DNA of 64,000 nt from Methylotenera sp. (GTDB lineage Bacteria > Pseudomonadota > Gammaproteobacteria > Burkholderiales > Methylophilaceae): contig JABFQV010000006.1 in the NCBI GenBank assembly GCA_013141495.1, positions 140,149 to 204,148 of the forward strand, written 5' to 3'. The position numbers and the translations under genes are program-made. This document shows positions 19,490 through 29,594 of this stretch, piece by piece. The notes beneath the pieces were generated by a model. The model had not been told where the DNA came from, ran no database searches, and saw only the letters and a list, made by a program, of their open reading frames with translations. Each line of letters starts with the position of its first letter. Within the stretch, counting starts at the first letter, position 1.

Positions 19490-21712
19490 TTATTTTATTT
19501 GTAATACGATGCCAGATAATGGTGGTAATGTTATTACAAGCGACTGTTGATGATGCATCCATGCAATGTTTTCAGTTTGCAAGTCAGTACCGTTGCCTTG
19601 GTTGCTACCGCCATAACAGTTTGCATCACTGTTAAAAATCTCATGATAACTGCCAGCCTGTGGCACGCCAATGCGGTATTCATTGCGCAGTACAGGCGTG
19701 AAGTTCAACACTATTATAACAAAACTATTGTCTAATCCACGCCTTACATAGCTGACAATTGATTGCTCTGTATCATGACAGTCTATCCATTCAAAACCTT
19801 GCACTTCAAAATCAAGGGTGTGCAGGGCGTTGAGGTCTTTATATAGTTTATTTAAGTCAGCGTTAAGTTGTTTAACCCCTTGATGCCATTGGTGGCCTGG
19901 GTAATCATTATCCAGCAAATGCCAATCAAGGCTGGCGTTAACATTCCATTCACGTCCCTGGCCAAATTCGTTACCCATAAAGTTCAGCTTTTTACCGGGA
20001 GAAGTCATTTGATAGGTGAATAACAAGCGTAAATTTGCAAATTTCTGCCAAGCATCGCCTGGCATTTTATCAAGTAGTGACTTTTTACCATGCACTACTT
20101 CATCGTGAGAAAACGGCAATACAAAGTTTTCTGAATAAGCGTAAAGCTGACCAAAGGTGAGCCTATCATGATAATAGCGTCTATGTACGGGGTCGGTTTC
20201 AATGTATGACAAAGTGTCATTCATCCAGCCCATGTTCCATTTCATGTTAAAGCCTAGCCCGCCTAAATACACTGGGCGAGATACCATTGGCCATGCCGTT
20301 GATTCTTCTGCAATGGTGAGTACGCCAGCGAAGTCTTCACCCACCATCACGTTAAGTTGTTTTAAGAAATCAATAACATCCAGATTCTCCCGACCGCCAA
20401 ATTTATTCGGTAGCCACTCACCGGCTTTGCGTGAGTAATCAAGGTAGAGCATCGAGGCGACAGCATCAACACGTAAGCCATCAATATGAAACTCTTGCAG
20501 CCAAAAGTAAGCGTTGGCAATTAAAAAGTTACGTACTTCATTGCGGCCATAGTTGAAAATATAGGTCCCCCAGTCCTGGTGTTCACCTAAACGCGGGTCT
20601 TCATGTTCATATAAAGCTGTGCCATCAAAGCGCGCTAATGCCCAGTCATCTTTAGGAAAGTGCCCTGGCACCCAGTCTAATATCACCCCGATATTGGCTT
20701 GGTGAAAAGCGTCAATCAAAAAGCGTAAATCATCAGGCGAGCCGAATCTATTAGTGACGCCAAAATACCCCGTCGTTTGGTAACCCCATGACTCTGTTAG
20801 CGGATGCTCCGAAATTGGCATTAACTCAATATGGGTGTAACCCATACTGGCTACATGAGGCACCAGTGTTTTTGCCAGTTCACGATAAGTTAAAAAATGG
20901 CCTTTATCATTACGTTGCCATGAGCCTAAATGCACTTCATAACAGTTGAAAGGCGCGTGTAGCCAATCACGCTGTTTACGTGTTTCCAGCCATTGCTTAT
21001 CTTCCCACTGATGATGGCTGGCGCTGATTTTTGCACTGGTGCCTGGGCGTTGCTCAAACTCAAAGCCGTAAGGGTCTGTTTTAACTAAAATGTTACCTGT
21101 ATGGCGATTGCGGATTTCAAATTTATAAGTGTCACTTGTGGTTAAACTAGGAATAAAAATATCCCAAACCCCACTTGAGCCATGCGCACGCATTGGGTTT
21201 ATACGACCGTCCCAGTTATTAAAGCTACCGACGACGCTGACACGTTCAGCATTAGGCGCCCAAACAGCAAAGCGCACGCCAGCAACATTATCTTGTGTGG
21301 TGAATTGCGCGCCTAATGTTTTGTAGGCTTGTTTTAAACGGCCTTCACCAAATAGGTAAAGCTCATCTTGGGTGAGGCTGGAGTTAAATGAATAGGGGTC
21401 GTAAGTTTCGTAAGTGTGAGTTGCTGATACTACTTTAAGTAAGCAGGGTGTTTTAAGTGGCGTGTTACTGGTGCGCTCAAACAAACCATCGCGATGTGTT
21501 TTTTCAAGCTTTTCCCAAGTAGTGCCAGTGTTAATTTGCACCTCGGAGGCGTAAGGTAAAAATGCTCTAAAAACAAAGTATTGGTCTTCGGCTTCGTTCA
21601 CTGCGTGATGACCTAAAAAGCTAAACGGGTCATGATGGCGTGCTTCTAAAATGAGGTGAAGTGCCTGCGTATGTGCTTTTGATACCGACTGAGTTGCCTT
21701 AGATTTTGCCAA
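19490..21712 (-). CDS. glgB: 1,4-alpha-glucan branching enzyme
   Basis: Introduces alpha-1,6 branches into glycogen. The 740 residues (728 in E. coli) hold an N-terminal branching domain, then a CBM48 module ([20 protein letters not shown]), then the GH13 barrel with nucleophile Asp in [10 protein letters not shown] near 416, acid/base Glu in TIAEEST near 468 and the transition-state Asp in [12 protein letters not shown]-terminal amylase domain closes it. It is transcribed ahead of pgi and divergently from glgC across about 300 bases, so the two arms of the glucan block share one regulatory region. Confidence 0.98.
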   Translation of the reverse strand: MAKSKATQSVSKAHTQALHLILEARHHDPFSFLGHHAVNEAEDQYFVFRAFLPYASEVQINTGTTWEKLEKTHRDGLFERTSNTPLKTPCLLKVVSATHTYETYDPYSFNSSLTQDELYLFGEGRLKQAYKTLGAQFTTQDNVAGVRFAVWAPNAERVSVVGSFNNWDGRINPMRAHGSSGVWDIFIPSLTTSDTYKFEIRNRHTGNILVKTDPYGFEFEQRPGTSAKISASHHQWEDKQWLETRKQRDWLHAPFNCYEVHLGSWQRNDKGHFLTYRELAKTLVPHVASMGYTHIELMPISEHPLTESWGYQTTGYFGVTNRFGSPDDLRFLIDAFHQANIGVILDWVPGHFPKDDWALARFDGTALYEHEDPRLGEHQDWGTYIFNYGRNEVRNFLIANAYFWLQEFHIDGLRVDAVASMLYLDYSRKAGEWLPNKFGGRENLDVIDFLKQLNVMVGEDFAGVLTIAEESTAWPMVSRPVYLGGLGFNMKWNMGWMNDTLSYIETDPVHRRYYHDRLTFGQLYAYSENFVLPFSHDEVVHGKKSLLDKMPGDAWQKFANLRLLFTYQMTSPGKKLNFMGNEFGQGREWNVNASLDWHLLDNDYPGHQWHQGVKQLNADLNKLYKDLNALHTLDFEVQGFEWIDCHDTEQSIVSYVRRGLDNSFVIIVLNFTPVLRNEYRIGVPQAGSYHEIFNSDANCYGGSNQGNGTDLQTENIAWMHHQQSLVITLPPLSGIVLQIK

Positions 21713-22013
21713 AGTTATATCCCCTCATCATTTTTAAGGTATTTTAGTTTTATTTGTTAGATTAGATCTATTTTAGCTAGATTATAGTGCTTTAAGCTGA
21801 TTATAATGTAATCAATTGCAATCTTAAGTAAATTAAACTAGTTGGCCCAGCTAGTGCAATGTAAGGCAACCTTTATAAATTTATGCGATGGGAAGCGAAG
21901 CCGGATGTTGGCTTGGCAATTAACTGATTTTAGTGTCCCTTTGGTGCAATTTTCCTGTCACACGAATTTATCAAGGTTAACGTAAGTAACTAACCAAACC
22001 TCAGGAGGGCATC
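21713..22013. promoter_or_regulatory. Divergent glgB/glgC control region
   Basis: This AT-rich 301-base gap lies between divergent glgB and glgC and must contain both promoters. TATAAT occurs at 21802-21807, and the same area reads TATAAT on the minus strand, but I find no convincing -35 partner. A near-perfect 19-bp palindrome at 21837-21855 (actag...ctagt, 16 of 19 symmetric) could be an operator. The glgC end carries a consensus AGGAGG at 22003-22008, five bases before the ATG. No gene is seen. Confidence 0.5.
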
Positions 22014-23306
22014 ATGTCGCAAAATCGACAAGTAGATCAGCATTCAGACCGTTTTATTAGTACCTTAACCAAAAATACTGTCGCGATTATTCTGGCAGGT
22101 GGGCGCGGGAGCCGTTTGAAGAATTTAACAGACTGGCGCGCCAAGCCGGCGGTGCAGTTTGGTGGAAAGTTTCGTATTATTGATTTCCCGCTTTCAAATT
22201 GCATGAACTCTGGCATTCGCCGTATTAACGTCGCCACGCAATATAAAGCACAAAGTTTAATTCAGCACATTCAGCGCGGATGGGGTTTTTTACGAGGTGA
22301 GTTTAATGAGTACGTTAACATTATCCCGGCACAACAGCGAATCTCTGAAGATTGGTACAAAGGCACAGCCGACGCGGTATATCAAAATATAGATCTATTA
22401 CGCGAGGGTGGCGCTGAGTATGTGTTGATTTTAGCGGGTGACCATATTTACAAAATGGATTACGGCAAAATGTTGGCGACGCATGTGAAAAATAATGCAG
22501 ATATGACGGTTGCGTGCATTAATGTGCCTTTAGAGGATGCCAAAGGGTTTGGTGTATTGGCGGTTGATGAGTCAGACCGCGTGATTGAATTTGCTGAAAA
22601 GCCCGCTAACCCAAAGCATATGCCAGGCGACACCACTAAAGCTTTTGCAAGCATGGGGATTTACGTATTTAACGCTAAATTCTTGTATGAGCAATTGATT
22701 CGCGATGCCGGAGACTCAAAATCTAGCCATGATTTTGGCGGTGATATTATTCCTTACATCATCAGTAAATATAAAATACAGGCACATCGATTTACTGATA
22801 GTTGTGTCGGCGCCAAGAACGGCAACTATTATTGGCGCGATGTGGGTACGATTGATGCCTATTGGGAAGCTAACATGGAACTCACAAAAGTGATTCCTGA
22901 GCTTAATCTGTACGATAGAGATTGGCCGATTTGGACCTATCAAGAACAATTACCACCCGCTAAGTTTGTGTTCAACGATGAAGGCAGAACTGGCAAGGCT
23001 ATCGATTCTCTGGTGTCTGGCGGTTGCCTGATTAGTGGCTCACGCATTACAAGCTCTGTTTTGTTTTCTGATGTACGTGTGCATAGTTATTGCGATGTTG
23101 AGGGGTCGGTTATTTTGCCTAAAGTGACAATCAATCGAAGCGTTGTGCTCAAAAATGTGGTGATAGACCGTGGTTGCATCATCCCAGAAGGCATGCAGAT
23201 TGGCGTGGACTTAGCACTGGACGCAAAACGTTTCTATGTGTCTGAAAAAGGTATCGTATTAGTGACGCCAGATATGTTAGGGCAGAATTTATATCGTGTG
23301 GTTTGA
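22014..23306 (+). CDS. glgC: Glucose-1-phosphate adenylyltransferase
   Basis: Makes ADP-glucose from glucose-1-phosphate and ATP, the committed step of bacterial glycogen synthesis. The 430 residues equal the usual length (431 in E. coli). The nucleotidyltransferase motif [13 protein letters not shown] is followed by [20 protein letters not shown], the allosteric and catalytic N-terminal region. The C-terminal left-handed beta-helix is present. AGGAGG five bases before the ATG is among the strongest ribosome binding sites in the window. It heads the plus-strand run glgC-GH57-malQ-glk. Confidence 0.98.
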   Translation: MSQNRQVDQHSDRFISTLTKNTVAIILAGGRGSRLKNLTDWRAKPAVQFGGKFRIIDFPLSNCMNSGIRRINVATQYKAQSLIQHIQRGWGFLRGEFNEYVNIIPAQQRISEDWYKGTADAVYQNIDLLREGGAEYVLILAGDHIYKMDYGKMLATHVKNNADMTVACINVPLEDAKGFGVLAVDESDRVIEFAEKPANPKHMPGDTTKAFASMGIYVFNAKFLYEQLIRDAGDSKSSHDFGGDIIPYIISKYKIQAHRFTDSCVGAKNGNYYWRDVGTIDAYWEANMELTKVIPELNLYDRDWPIWTYQEQLPPAKFVFNDEGRTGKAIDSLVSGGCLISGSRITSSVLFSDVRVHSYCDVEGSVILPKVTINRSVVLKNVVIDRGCIIPEGMQIGVDLALDAKRFYVSEKGIVLVTPDMLGQNLYRVV

Positions 23307-23335
23307 TCGCATGCTTTAAATGAAATGTTTAGTTT

Positions 23336-23361
23336 AATGGCAAGCGCGGAAAATTTGCCAT
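23336..23361 (+). other. Stem-loop between glgC and the GH57 gene
   Basis: An 8-bp stem (aatggcaa with ttgccatt) encloses an 11-base loop in the 106-base gap. A run of T begins about 17 bases later, so it is not a standard terminator. It may attenuate read-through or mark an mRNA processing point. Confidence 0.45.
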
Positions 23362-23412
23362 TACCTGAGCTTACCTATTTTTTTTAATTTAATAGTTTAA
23401 GGTTTTCTTGAA

Positions 23413-25146
23413 GTGAATACTGCTAGACCTAAGTTATATCTCAACCTCTACTGGCACATGCACCAACCGGATTATCGCGATTTAGCGACGAACGAATACG
23501 TGCTGCCGTGGACTTATTTACACGCCATCAAAGATTACAGTGATATGGCGTATCACCTTGAAATCAATCCTGCAGCACGTGTGAGCTTTAATTTCGTACC
23601 GATTTTATTAGAACAGTTGGAAGACTACACGCAGCAATTTAAGCAAAACACCATACGTGACCCTTTGCTTGCGATACTGATTAAAGAAGATTTGGAAAAT
23701 ATCAATCTTGATCAATGTCATTTGATTGTGCAAAGCTGTTTTAAAAGCCATCACGAAAAAATGCTCAGCCCGTTTCCGAATTACCAACGCTTGTTACAGC
23801 TTTATCAGCTAGTAGAGCCGATGATGACGAATGATCAGTTTCATTATTTATCTGCGCAATACAAGGCAGACTTGCTGGTGTGGTATCACTTAGCTTGGTG
23901 TGGCGAGAGCTTGAGGCGTACCAATAAAGTAGTGCAAGCGCTTATGGCTAAAGGCTCACTATTTACTTATGAAGAAAGGCAACAGTTATATGCGGTGATT
24001 GGTGACACGATTTCAAATTTAATCCCGCGTTATAAAGCGTTAATGGCGCGTAAGCAAATTGAAATTTCTACCACGCCATATTACCACCCGATCCTGCCGT
24101 TATTGCTAGATTTTAAATCTACGCTAGATGCTATGCCAGCTGCGCCTTTGCCAGAAAATACCCGGTATATGGGTGGACAAAGTCGTGCGGTTGCACATGT
24201 ACTATCTGCCAAAAAAGCACATCAGCATTATTTTGGTGTAGTGCCGCGCGGTATGTGGCCAGCTGAGGGCGCTGTTTCACATGCAGCACTGTCGCTGATG
24301 GCAGAACATGGCGTTGAATGGGCCGCAACCGGCCAAGGCGTTTTGGCGAATAGTTTAATTAAGTCAAACTTAAGTGTCGCAAATAAAGATGACTATTTGT
24401 ACCAGCCATATCGCGTTACCAATGGTAAACATGATGTTTTATGTTTCTTCAGAGATGATGAGCTTTCGGACAAAATTGGCTTTGAATACGCAAAAATGCA
24501 CTCTAACGAAGCTGTGGGGGATTTTATTCGCTCGCTTGAGCGTATTCAGCAGGCGAACACTAGCGATCAAACCAAAGTGGTGAGCGTGATATTAGATGGT
24601 GAAAACGCTTGGGAATACTTCCCATATAACGGCTTTTACTTCTTGAGCGAATTATACGAAGCGCTGGCAAAGCATCCTGATATTAAAATGACTACTTTCA
24701 GCGACATCGTTGATTTATATCAAGCCAAACCCAGCAAAACTAATCGATTATCCGCACCCGCTTTGCCACAAGTCGCTGCCGGTAGTTGGGTTTATGGTAC
24801 CTTTAGTACCTGGATTGGTAGCAAAGATAAAAACTTGGCGTGGGATTTACTGTGTGAGGCTAAAAAAGCTTACGATAGTGCGTTGGCATCTGGTGGTTTG
24901 GACGCACAGCAGCTTAGCGCATGTGAACGCCAACTTGCTATTTGCGAAGGTTCGGATTGGTTCTGGTGGTTTGGTGATTACAATTCATCCGATAGCGTTG
25001 CCAGTTTTGATCAGCTCTATCGCCGTAATTTAATCAATTTATACACATTGCTTGGACAACCCGTGCCAGAAGCTTTGCATCAAAAAATTAGTGCAGGTGG
25101 TGGCGATGCGGATAATGCGGGCACTATGCGACGTGGGCAGGCATAG
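23413..25146 (+). CDS. Glycoside hydrolase family 57 alpha-glucan enzyme
   Basis: This is a retaining alpha-glucan hydrolase or transferase of family GH57. The family motifs are in order: WHMHQPDYRD at the N-terminus, GMWPAEGAVS with the nucleophile Glu near residue 284, and ILDGENAWEYFP with the catalytic Asp near 393. The length of 577 residues fits the family's bacterial alpha-amylase-like branch. The start is a GTG at 23413 with a weak ribosome binding site. Its place between glgC and malQ points to glycogen or maltodextrin remodelling. Whether it cuts, transfers or branches cannot be told from sequence alone. No signal peptide, so cytosolic. Confidence 0.92.
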   Translation: MNTARPKLYLNLYWHMHQPDYRDLATNEYVLPWTYLHAIKDYSDMAYHLEINPAARVSFNFVPILLEQLEDYTQQFKQNTIRDPLLAILIKEDLENINLDQCHLIVQSCFKSHHEKMLSPFPNYQRLLQLYQLVEPMMTNDQFHYLSAQYKADLLVWYHLAWCGESLRRTNKVVQALMAKGSLFTYEERQQLYAVIGDTISNLIPRYKALMARKQIEISTTPYYHPILPLLLDFKSTLDAMPAAPLPENTRYMGGQSRAVAHVLSAKKAHQHYFGVVPRGMWPAEGAVSHAALSLMAEHGVEWAATGQGVLANSLIKSNLSVANKDDYLYQPYRVTNGKHDVLCFFRDDELSDKIGFEYAKMHSNEAVGDFIRSLERIQQANTSDQTKVVSVILDGENAWEYFPYNGFYFLSELYEALAKHPDIKMTTFSDIVDLYQAKPSKTNRLSAPALPQVAAGSWVYGTFSTWIGSKDKNLAWDLLCEAKKAYDSALASGGLDAQQLSACERQLAICEGSDWFWWFGDYNSSDSVASFDQLYRRNLINLYTLLGQPVPEALHQKISAGGGDADNAGTMRRGQA

Positions 25147-25199
25147 TTTGTAGCGTTAATGTAGTACGTTCCGCACAACTTTTTATTTTGTAGAAATTT

Positions 25200-26690
25200 A
25201 TGACTTTAGAATCTAACGCATCACCTTTAACAGAACGCAAGGCAGGTGTGCTATTGCACGTTAGCTCGCTACCTAGCGCTTATTACACAGGTGATTTAGG
25301 GGTAGAAGCTTATCGCTTTGTTGATTTTTTACATGATATTGGCGCAACGGTCTGGCAAACTTTACCCATCAATATGCCGCATGCAGATAACTCGCCTTAT
25401 CAGTGTTTGTCAGCGCATGCAGGAAATCCAGACTTCATTAGTTTAGAAGCATTGCAAACACAAGGCCTGCTTACTAAAGAAGATTTAGGCGGATTACTGA
25501 CCAGTAAAACCCATTTGCTGGCTAAGGCGTATGCCACATTTAGCCTGCAAGCTGATAAGAAAATGCAGCAACAATTTAGCCGTTTTTGCAAAAAACATAA
25601 GCATTGGTTAAATGATTTTGCCCTGTTTTTGGCGTTACGCAATCAATTTAATAATGCTGGTTGGAGCCAATGGCCTGAAGTTTATAAAAATCGTGATAAA
25701 AAAACGTTAAAACTGGCGCAAGCTGAGTTGGCGCAAGAAATAGCAGTGATTCAGTTTTCACAGTTTATTTTCTTTACACAATGGTTAGCGTTAAAAAAAT
25801 ATGCAACGCATAAAAAAGTAGCTTTATTTGGAGATATTCCAATTTTTGTCGCTTACGACAGCGCAGATGTATGGGCTGAACCACATTTTTTTAAGCTGGA
25901 TGCTGATAAAAACATGACGGTAGTGGCGGGTGTGCCGCCAGATTACTTTTCTGCAACGGGTCAACGTTGGGGTAACCCACACTACAACTGGGACGCAATG
26001 GCTGCAACTGGCTTTAGCTGGTGGGTATCGCGTATGGCGACTCAAAATGCGCTATTTGATATCGTACGTATTGATCATTTTAGAGGGTTGGAAGCGGCAT
26101 GGGAAATTCCCGCGACTGAAGAAACCGCAATTAATGGTGTATGGGAATTAGCGCCTGGTGATGCTTTATTAGCCGCGATAAAAGCCGCCTTGCCTGCTAT
26201 TAAATTGGTAGCAGAAGACTTGGGTATTATTACCGCAGAAGTAGATGCGTTGAGAGAAAAATACAATTTGCCAGGGATGAAAATTTTGCAATTTGCATTT
26301 AGCGGCAGCGATGATAATCCATATTTACCGCATCATATTGAAGAAAATAGTGTGGTTTACACCGGCACGCATGATAACGATACGACTCTGGGTTGGTATG
26401 AGTCAATGGATGAGCAACAGCGCGAACATGTGGATGCTTATCTTCGCATCACTCACTATGAGCAACATGAGCCGAGTATGCCCAACGATTTAATTGCCAT
26501 GGCGCTTGAATCAAAAGCGCAATTGGCGATTATTCCGATGCAGGATATTTTGGCGCTAGATGGCAATCACCGCATGAATACACCAGGTACTTCTACTGGC
26601 AATTGGCATTGGCGTTTTAATTGGCAGCAATTATCAATCGAGCAAAAAGCCAGTATTACTGAGCTAATTAAACGAACAAAGCGGCATTAA
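25200..26690 (+). CDS. malQ: 4-alpha-glucanotransferase (amylomaltase)
   Basis: Transfers maltodextrin segments between chains and releases glucose (GH77). The 496-residue compact form corresponds to plant DPE1/Thermus amylomaltase, not the longer E. coli MalQ. The GH77 motifs are intact: VRIDHFRG with the nucleophile Asp, AEDLGIIT with the acid/base Glu, and GTHDNDT with the third acid. It lies 53 bases after the GH57 gene and only four bases before the glucokinase gene, so the released glucose can be rephosphorylated by its neighbour. Confidence 0.97.
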   Translation: MTLESNASPLTERKAGVLLHVSSLPSAYYTGDLGVEAYRFVDFLHDIGATVWQTLPINMPHADNSPYQCLSAHAGNPDFISLEALQTQGLLTKEDLGGLLTSKTHLLAKAYATFSLQADKKMQQQFSRFCKKHKHWLNDFALFLALRNQFNNAGWSQWPEVYKNRDKKTLKLAQAELAQEIAVIQFSQFIFFTQWLALKKYATHKKVALFGDIPIFVAYDSADVWAEPHFFKLDADKNMTVVAGVPPDYFSATGQRWGNPHYNWDAMAATGFSWWVSRMATQNALFDIVRIDHFRGLEAAWEIPATEETAINGVWELAPGDALLAAIKAALPAIKLVAEDLGIITAEVDALREKYNLPGMKILQFAFSGSDDNPYLPHHIEENSVVYTGTHDNDTTLGWYESMDEQQREHVDAYLRITHYEQHEPSMPNDLIAMALESKAQLAIIPMQDILALDGNHRMNTPGTSTGNWHWRFNWQQLSIEQKASITELIKRTKRH

Positions 26691-26694
26691 GTGT

Positions 26695-27663
26695 ATGGTA
26701 ACCCTAATTGGCATAGACGTTGGCGGCACTAACCTACGCGTTGGCGTTGTGGAATGTCATGCTTTTACGCCACCGCAGTTACTAGAAGAAGTACGTTTTC
26801 AGGCCGACTTTTCCAGCCTTTGCAAAATACATCAACATGCACCAGAACAAGCCTGGCGAACTATTTTAACCACCATAGCGGATGCCATAAACAGTGTTCG
26901 TGCCAAGCACCCAGCTATATTGGCTGTCGGTATTGGTTTTCCTGGGTTTATAGATCCTGTCACACAAACGATTTCTCAATCACCCAATTTACCTGGCTTA
27001 AGTCATGTTGATTTAAGTGCAGATTTAAGCGCAATTATTGCATTGCCGGTAATCACTGAGAATGACGCATTGGCGGCAGCTTATGGCGAATACATGATGC
27101 ATCCAACTCAAGCCATTGGCCAAACAACAGCTCAAGCAAGTAATTTAATCTACTTGGGCTTAGGTACTGGCGTGGGTGGTGGTTTGATTTTGAATGGTAA
27201 GCCATTCCAGGGTCAGCATGGCGTGGCCATGGAAGTAGGGCATATTATGGTTGAACCCCATGGCAGGTTGTGCGGTTGTGGCAATTTAGGCTGCATGGAG
27301 CAATATGCCTCAGCGGGCGGGGTTGCGATTAGTTATTTTGAGGCTACAAATCAGCACTGCACCGCTTTAGAAATTGCAACCCGCGCTAGCGCAGGTGATG
27401 GCGCCGCTATTGCCGCTTATCAGCGCGCGGGTGCCGCACTAGCGCAAGCCTTAGCGCATATATTAAAAGTGATTGATGTTGCAAATGTCGTCATTGGCGG
27501 CGGCATGAGTGCTGGCTGGCCGTTGATGCAACAAGCTTTTAATCAGCAATTGGCACAGGATTTAATCCCAGCTTTACGCGGCAAGGTCAACGTGAGTGTT
27601 TCTAACATGGGCGATCAGGCGGGGATTATTGGCGCGGCGTTGCTTTCACGCCCTGCCTTATAA
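26695..27663 (+). CDS. glk: ROK-family glucokinase
   Basis: Phosphorylates glucose to glucose-6-phosphate. This is a ROK protein without a helix-turn-helix, so it is a kinase and not a repressor. The ATP motif DVGGTNLRVGVV is at the N-terminus, GLGTGVGGGLI lies in the middle, and the ROK zinc motif CGCGNLGCME follows GHIMVEP. The 322 residues are typical. Four bases separate it from malQ, consistent with one transcript. Glucose as substrate is inferred from family and context; fructose or N-acetylmannosamine kinases share the fold. The symbol is given for function, not strict orthology to E. coli glk. Confidence 0.85.
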   Translation: MVTLIGIDVGGTNLRVGVVECHAFTPPQLLEEVRFQADFSSLCKIHQHAPEQAWRTILTTIADAINSVRAKHPAILAVGIGFPGFIDPVTQTISQSPNLPGLSHVDLSADLSAIIALPVITENDALAAAYGEYMMHPTQAIGQTTAQASNLIYLGLGTGVGGGLILNGKPFQGQHGVAMEVGHIMVEPHGRLCGCGNLGCMEQYASAGGVAISYFEATNQHCTALEIATRASAGDGAAIAAYQRAGAALAQALAHILKVIDVANVVIGGGMSAGWPLMQQAFNQQLAQDLIPALRGKVNVSVSNMGDQAGIIGAALLSRPAL

Positions 27664-27743
27664 ACTAGCCTCTAGCCTTGCAAACTAATTTAGCTGAGTC
27701 AATTTTAAGCGTCCACTATCTGTTATTTGGATAGGTGTAGCAG

Positions 27744-28868
27744 CTACTCTTTGATTAGCTCAATGGCAGCAGATGGCTCATGGAAGGTATATCCCAGCGC
27801 GCTGGCAACCGATTGATTGGTCACTTTTCCTTGATGCACATTTAACCCGTTCAAAAAATGCCGATTATTACGCAGTGCTTGCAAACCATTGTCTGCAAGT
27901 GCCAGTACGTAAGGTAGTGTGGCATTATTGAGCGCATAGGCGGATGTGCGCGGAACCGACCCCGGCATGTTGGCCACGCAGTAATGAATGACACCATCGA
28001 CCACATAGGTTGGTGCATCATGCGTGGTTGGACGCGAGGTTTCGCAACAGCCGCCTTGGTCGATTGCAACATCTACAATGACGCTCCCCGGTTTCATCTT
28101 GCTGACAATGTTGCGGGTGATGAGCTTAGGTGCTGCGGCGCCTGCAACCAGTACTGCACCAATCACAAGGTCGGCAATGCTACAGTGATGCTCAATCGCA
28201 TCTGTCGTTGAGTAAACGGTATGCAGGCGATGACCGAATTGCTTACTGAGGTTGCGTAAGACGTCTATATTACGATCCAGTAGCGTTACTATTGCGCCCA
28301 TGCCGAGGGCGACATCAATGGCATTGGCGCCGACGATGCCGCCACCGATAATCGTTACTCTGGCAGGTTCAACGCCAGTAACGCCACCCAGTAATATGCC
28401 AGCACCGCCATGTGCTTTTTCTAAAAAATAGGCGCCTGCCTGAACTGCAAGCCGTCCCGCCACCTCTGACATTGGTGCCAGCAATGGCAAGCCACCACCA
28501 TCGGCGGTAACGGTTTCGTAGGCGATGCAAGTTGCTCCGGAGCTTACTAGGTCTTGAGTCTGTTCAGGGTCGGGGGCGAGGTGCAAATAAGTAAAAAGAA
28601 TCTGCCCTGGCTTTAGCCACTTGCGCTCAAGGGCTTGGGGTTCCTTGACCTTAATGATCAATTGCGCCCGTTCGAATGTTTCCTGTGCTGATTTGACTAT
28701 TGTTGCACCGGCGGCCTGATACTGCTGGTCTAGCGCACCAATTCCGTTACCCGCACCAGACTCGACAATAACCTCATGACCGTGCGCCACCAACTCTCTA
28801 ACATTAGCTGGTACCAAGCCCACTCGATATTCACGTACCTTTATTTCCTTAGGGACCCCGATTAACAT
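27744..28868 (-). CDS. ald: Alanine dehydrogenase
   Basis: NAD-dependent interconversion of alanine with pyruvate and ammonia. From the ATG at 28868 the protein has 374 residues and begins [10 protein letters not shown], the usual N-terminus of the family. A TTG 21 bases further up is unlikely because it would include the GGAG that serves this start. The Rossmann region ([19 protein letters not shown]) and the [13 protein letters not shown] and [10 protein letters not shown] segments are intact. It converges with glk and diverges from the Aer-like gene. It could assimilate ammonium or balance pyruvate. Confidence 0.95.
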   Translation of the reverse strand: MLIGVPKEIKVREYRVGLVPANVRELVAHGHEVIVESGAGNGIGALDQQYQAAGATIVKSAQETFERAQLIIKVKEPQALERKWLKPGQILFTYLHLAPDPEQTQDLVSSGATCIAYETVTADGGGLPLLAPMSEVAGRLAVQAGAYFLEKAHGGAGILLGGVTGVEPARVTIIGGGIVGANAIDVALGMGAIVTLLDRNIDVLRNLSKQFGHRLHTVYSTTDAIEHHCSIADLVIGAVLVAGAAAPKLITRNIVSKMKPGSVIVDVAIDQGGCCETSRPTTHDAPTYVVDGVIHYCVANMPGSVPRTSAYALNNATLPYVLALADNGLQALRNNRHFLNGLNVHQGKVTNQSVASALGYTFHEPSAAIELIKE

Positions 28869-28954
28869 AATTTTGTTAGCTCCGTACAAGATAACTGCGC
28901 CATACTCAGTGAGTAACTATTGTATAACATTAACAATAGCGGTTAGGTGCAGGC

Positions 28955-28983
28955 TTAGTTTAAGTTAAACAATTGCTTATAAT
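28955..28983 (+). promoter_or_regulatory. Candidate promoter of the chemotaxis genes
   Basis: A perfect -10 hexamer TATAAT at 28978-28983 lies 17 bases after a weak -35 (ttagtt, 28955-28960), 80 bases above the Aer-like gene in the divergent ald/PAS gap. The assignment rests on the -10 box and spacing only. Confidence 0.35.
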
Positions 28984-29063
28984 GGTCGTTAAGGTGTTAT
29001 AAATACGGGTATAAGTTTACAGCCTGAACTTTATTAAGCGGTAGTCATAGTTAAAGGGTTGTT

Positions 29064-29594
29064 ATGAAGCGGAAAGACATAGTACCAACAAATCAAGAGA
29101 GGCTGATGCGAGAAAACGACTTCATCGTATCCAAAACCGATCTAAAAGGTCGGATAACATACGGCAATGAGATTTTTATCGAATTTTCTGGCTATAGCGA
29201 AGAAGAGCTTATTGGCAGTCAGCACAATATAGTTCGTCATCCGGACATGCCTAGAGCCGTGTTTAGTTTGTTGTGGGATTACTTGGCGCAAGACAAAGAA
29301 ATATTCGCTTTTGTTAAAAACATGTCAAAAGACGGTGGGTTTTATTGGGTATTTACGCATGTAGCACCAATGAGAGATAAGAATAATAATAAAATCGGTT
29401 ATACCTCTGTGCGTCGCATGCCTAATCCAAAAGCCATTCCGATTGTCACGAGTGTTTACAAAACCATGTTGGATGCAGAGCGCAGCGCAGGCGCTAGAGA
29501 TGCGATAGCTGCCTCAGGAGCGATACTGGGCGACGTATTGAAGCAGAAAGGCGTTAGTTATGAGGAGCTTATCAATGTCTTACAGTCGCTTTAA
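29064..29594 (+). CDS. Aer-like PAS redox sensor, stand-alone
   Basis: A 176-residue protein that is essentially one PAS domain closely resembling the FAD-binding PAS of the E. coli aerotaxis receptor Aer. Shared features are [26 protein letters not shown] (with the Arg-His-Asp that Aer needs for FAD binding), LLWDYL and [13 protein letters not shown]. Unlike Aer it has no membrane anchor, HAMP or signalling domain. A short helical tail (residues about 135-176) follows the PAS. Its 3' end overlaps the next gene, a chemoreceptor without a sensor domain, by 20 bases, so the two very likely form a two-subunit Aer. FAD binding is inferred from the conserved residues. Confidence 0.88.
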   Translation: MKRKDIVPTNQERLMRENDFIVSKTDLKGRITYGNEIFIEFSGYSEEELIGSQHNIVRHPDMPRAVFSLLWDYLAQDKEIFAFVKNMSKDGGFYWVFTHVAPMRDKNNNKIGYTSVRRMPNPKAIPIVTSVYKTMLDAERSAGARDAIAASGAILGDVLKQKGVSYEELINVLQSL

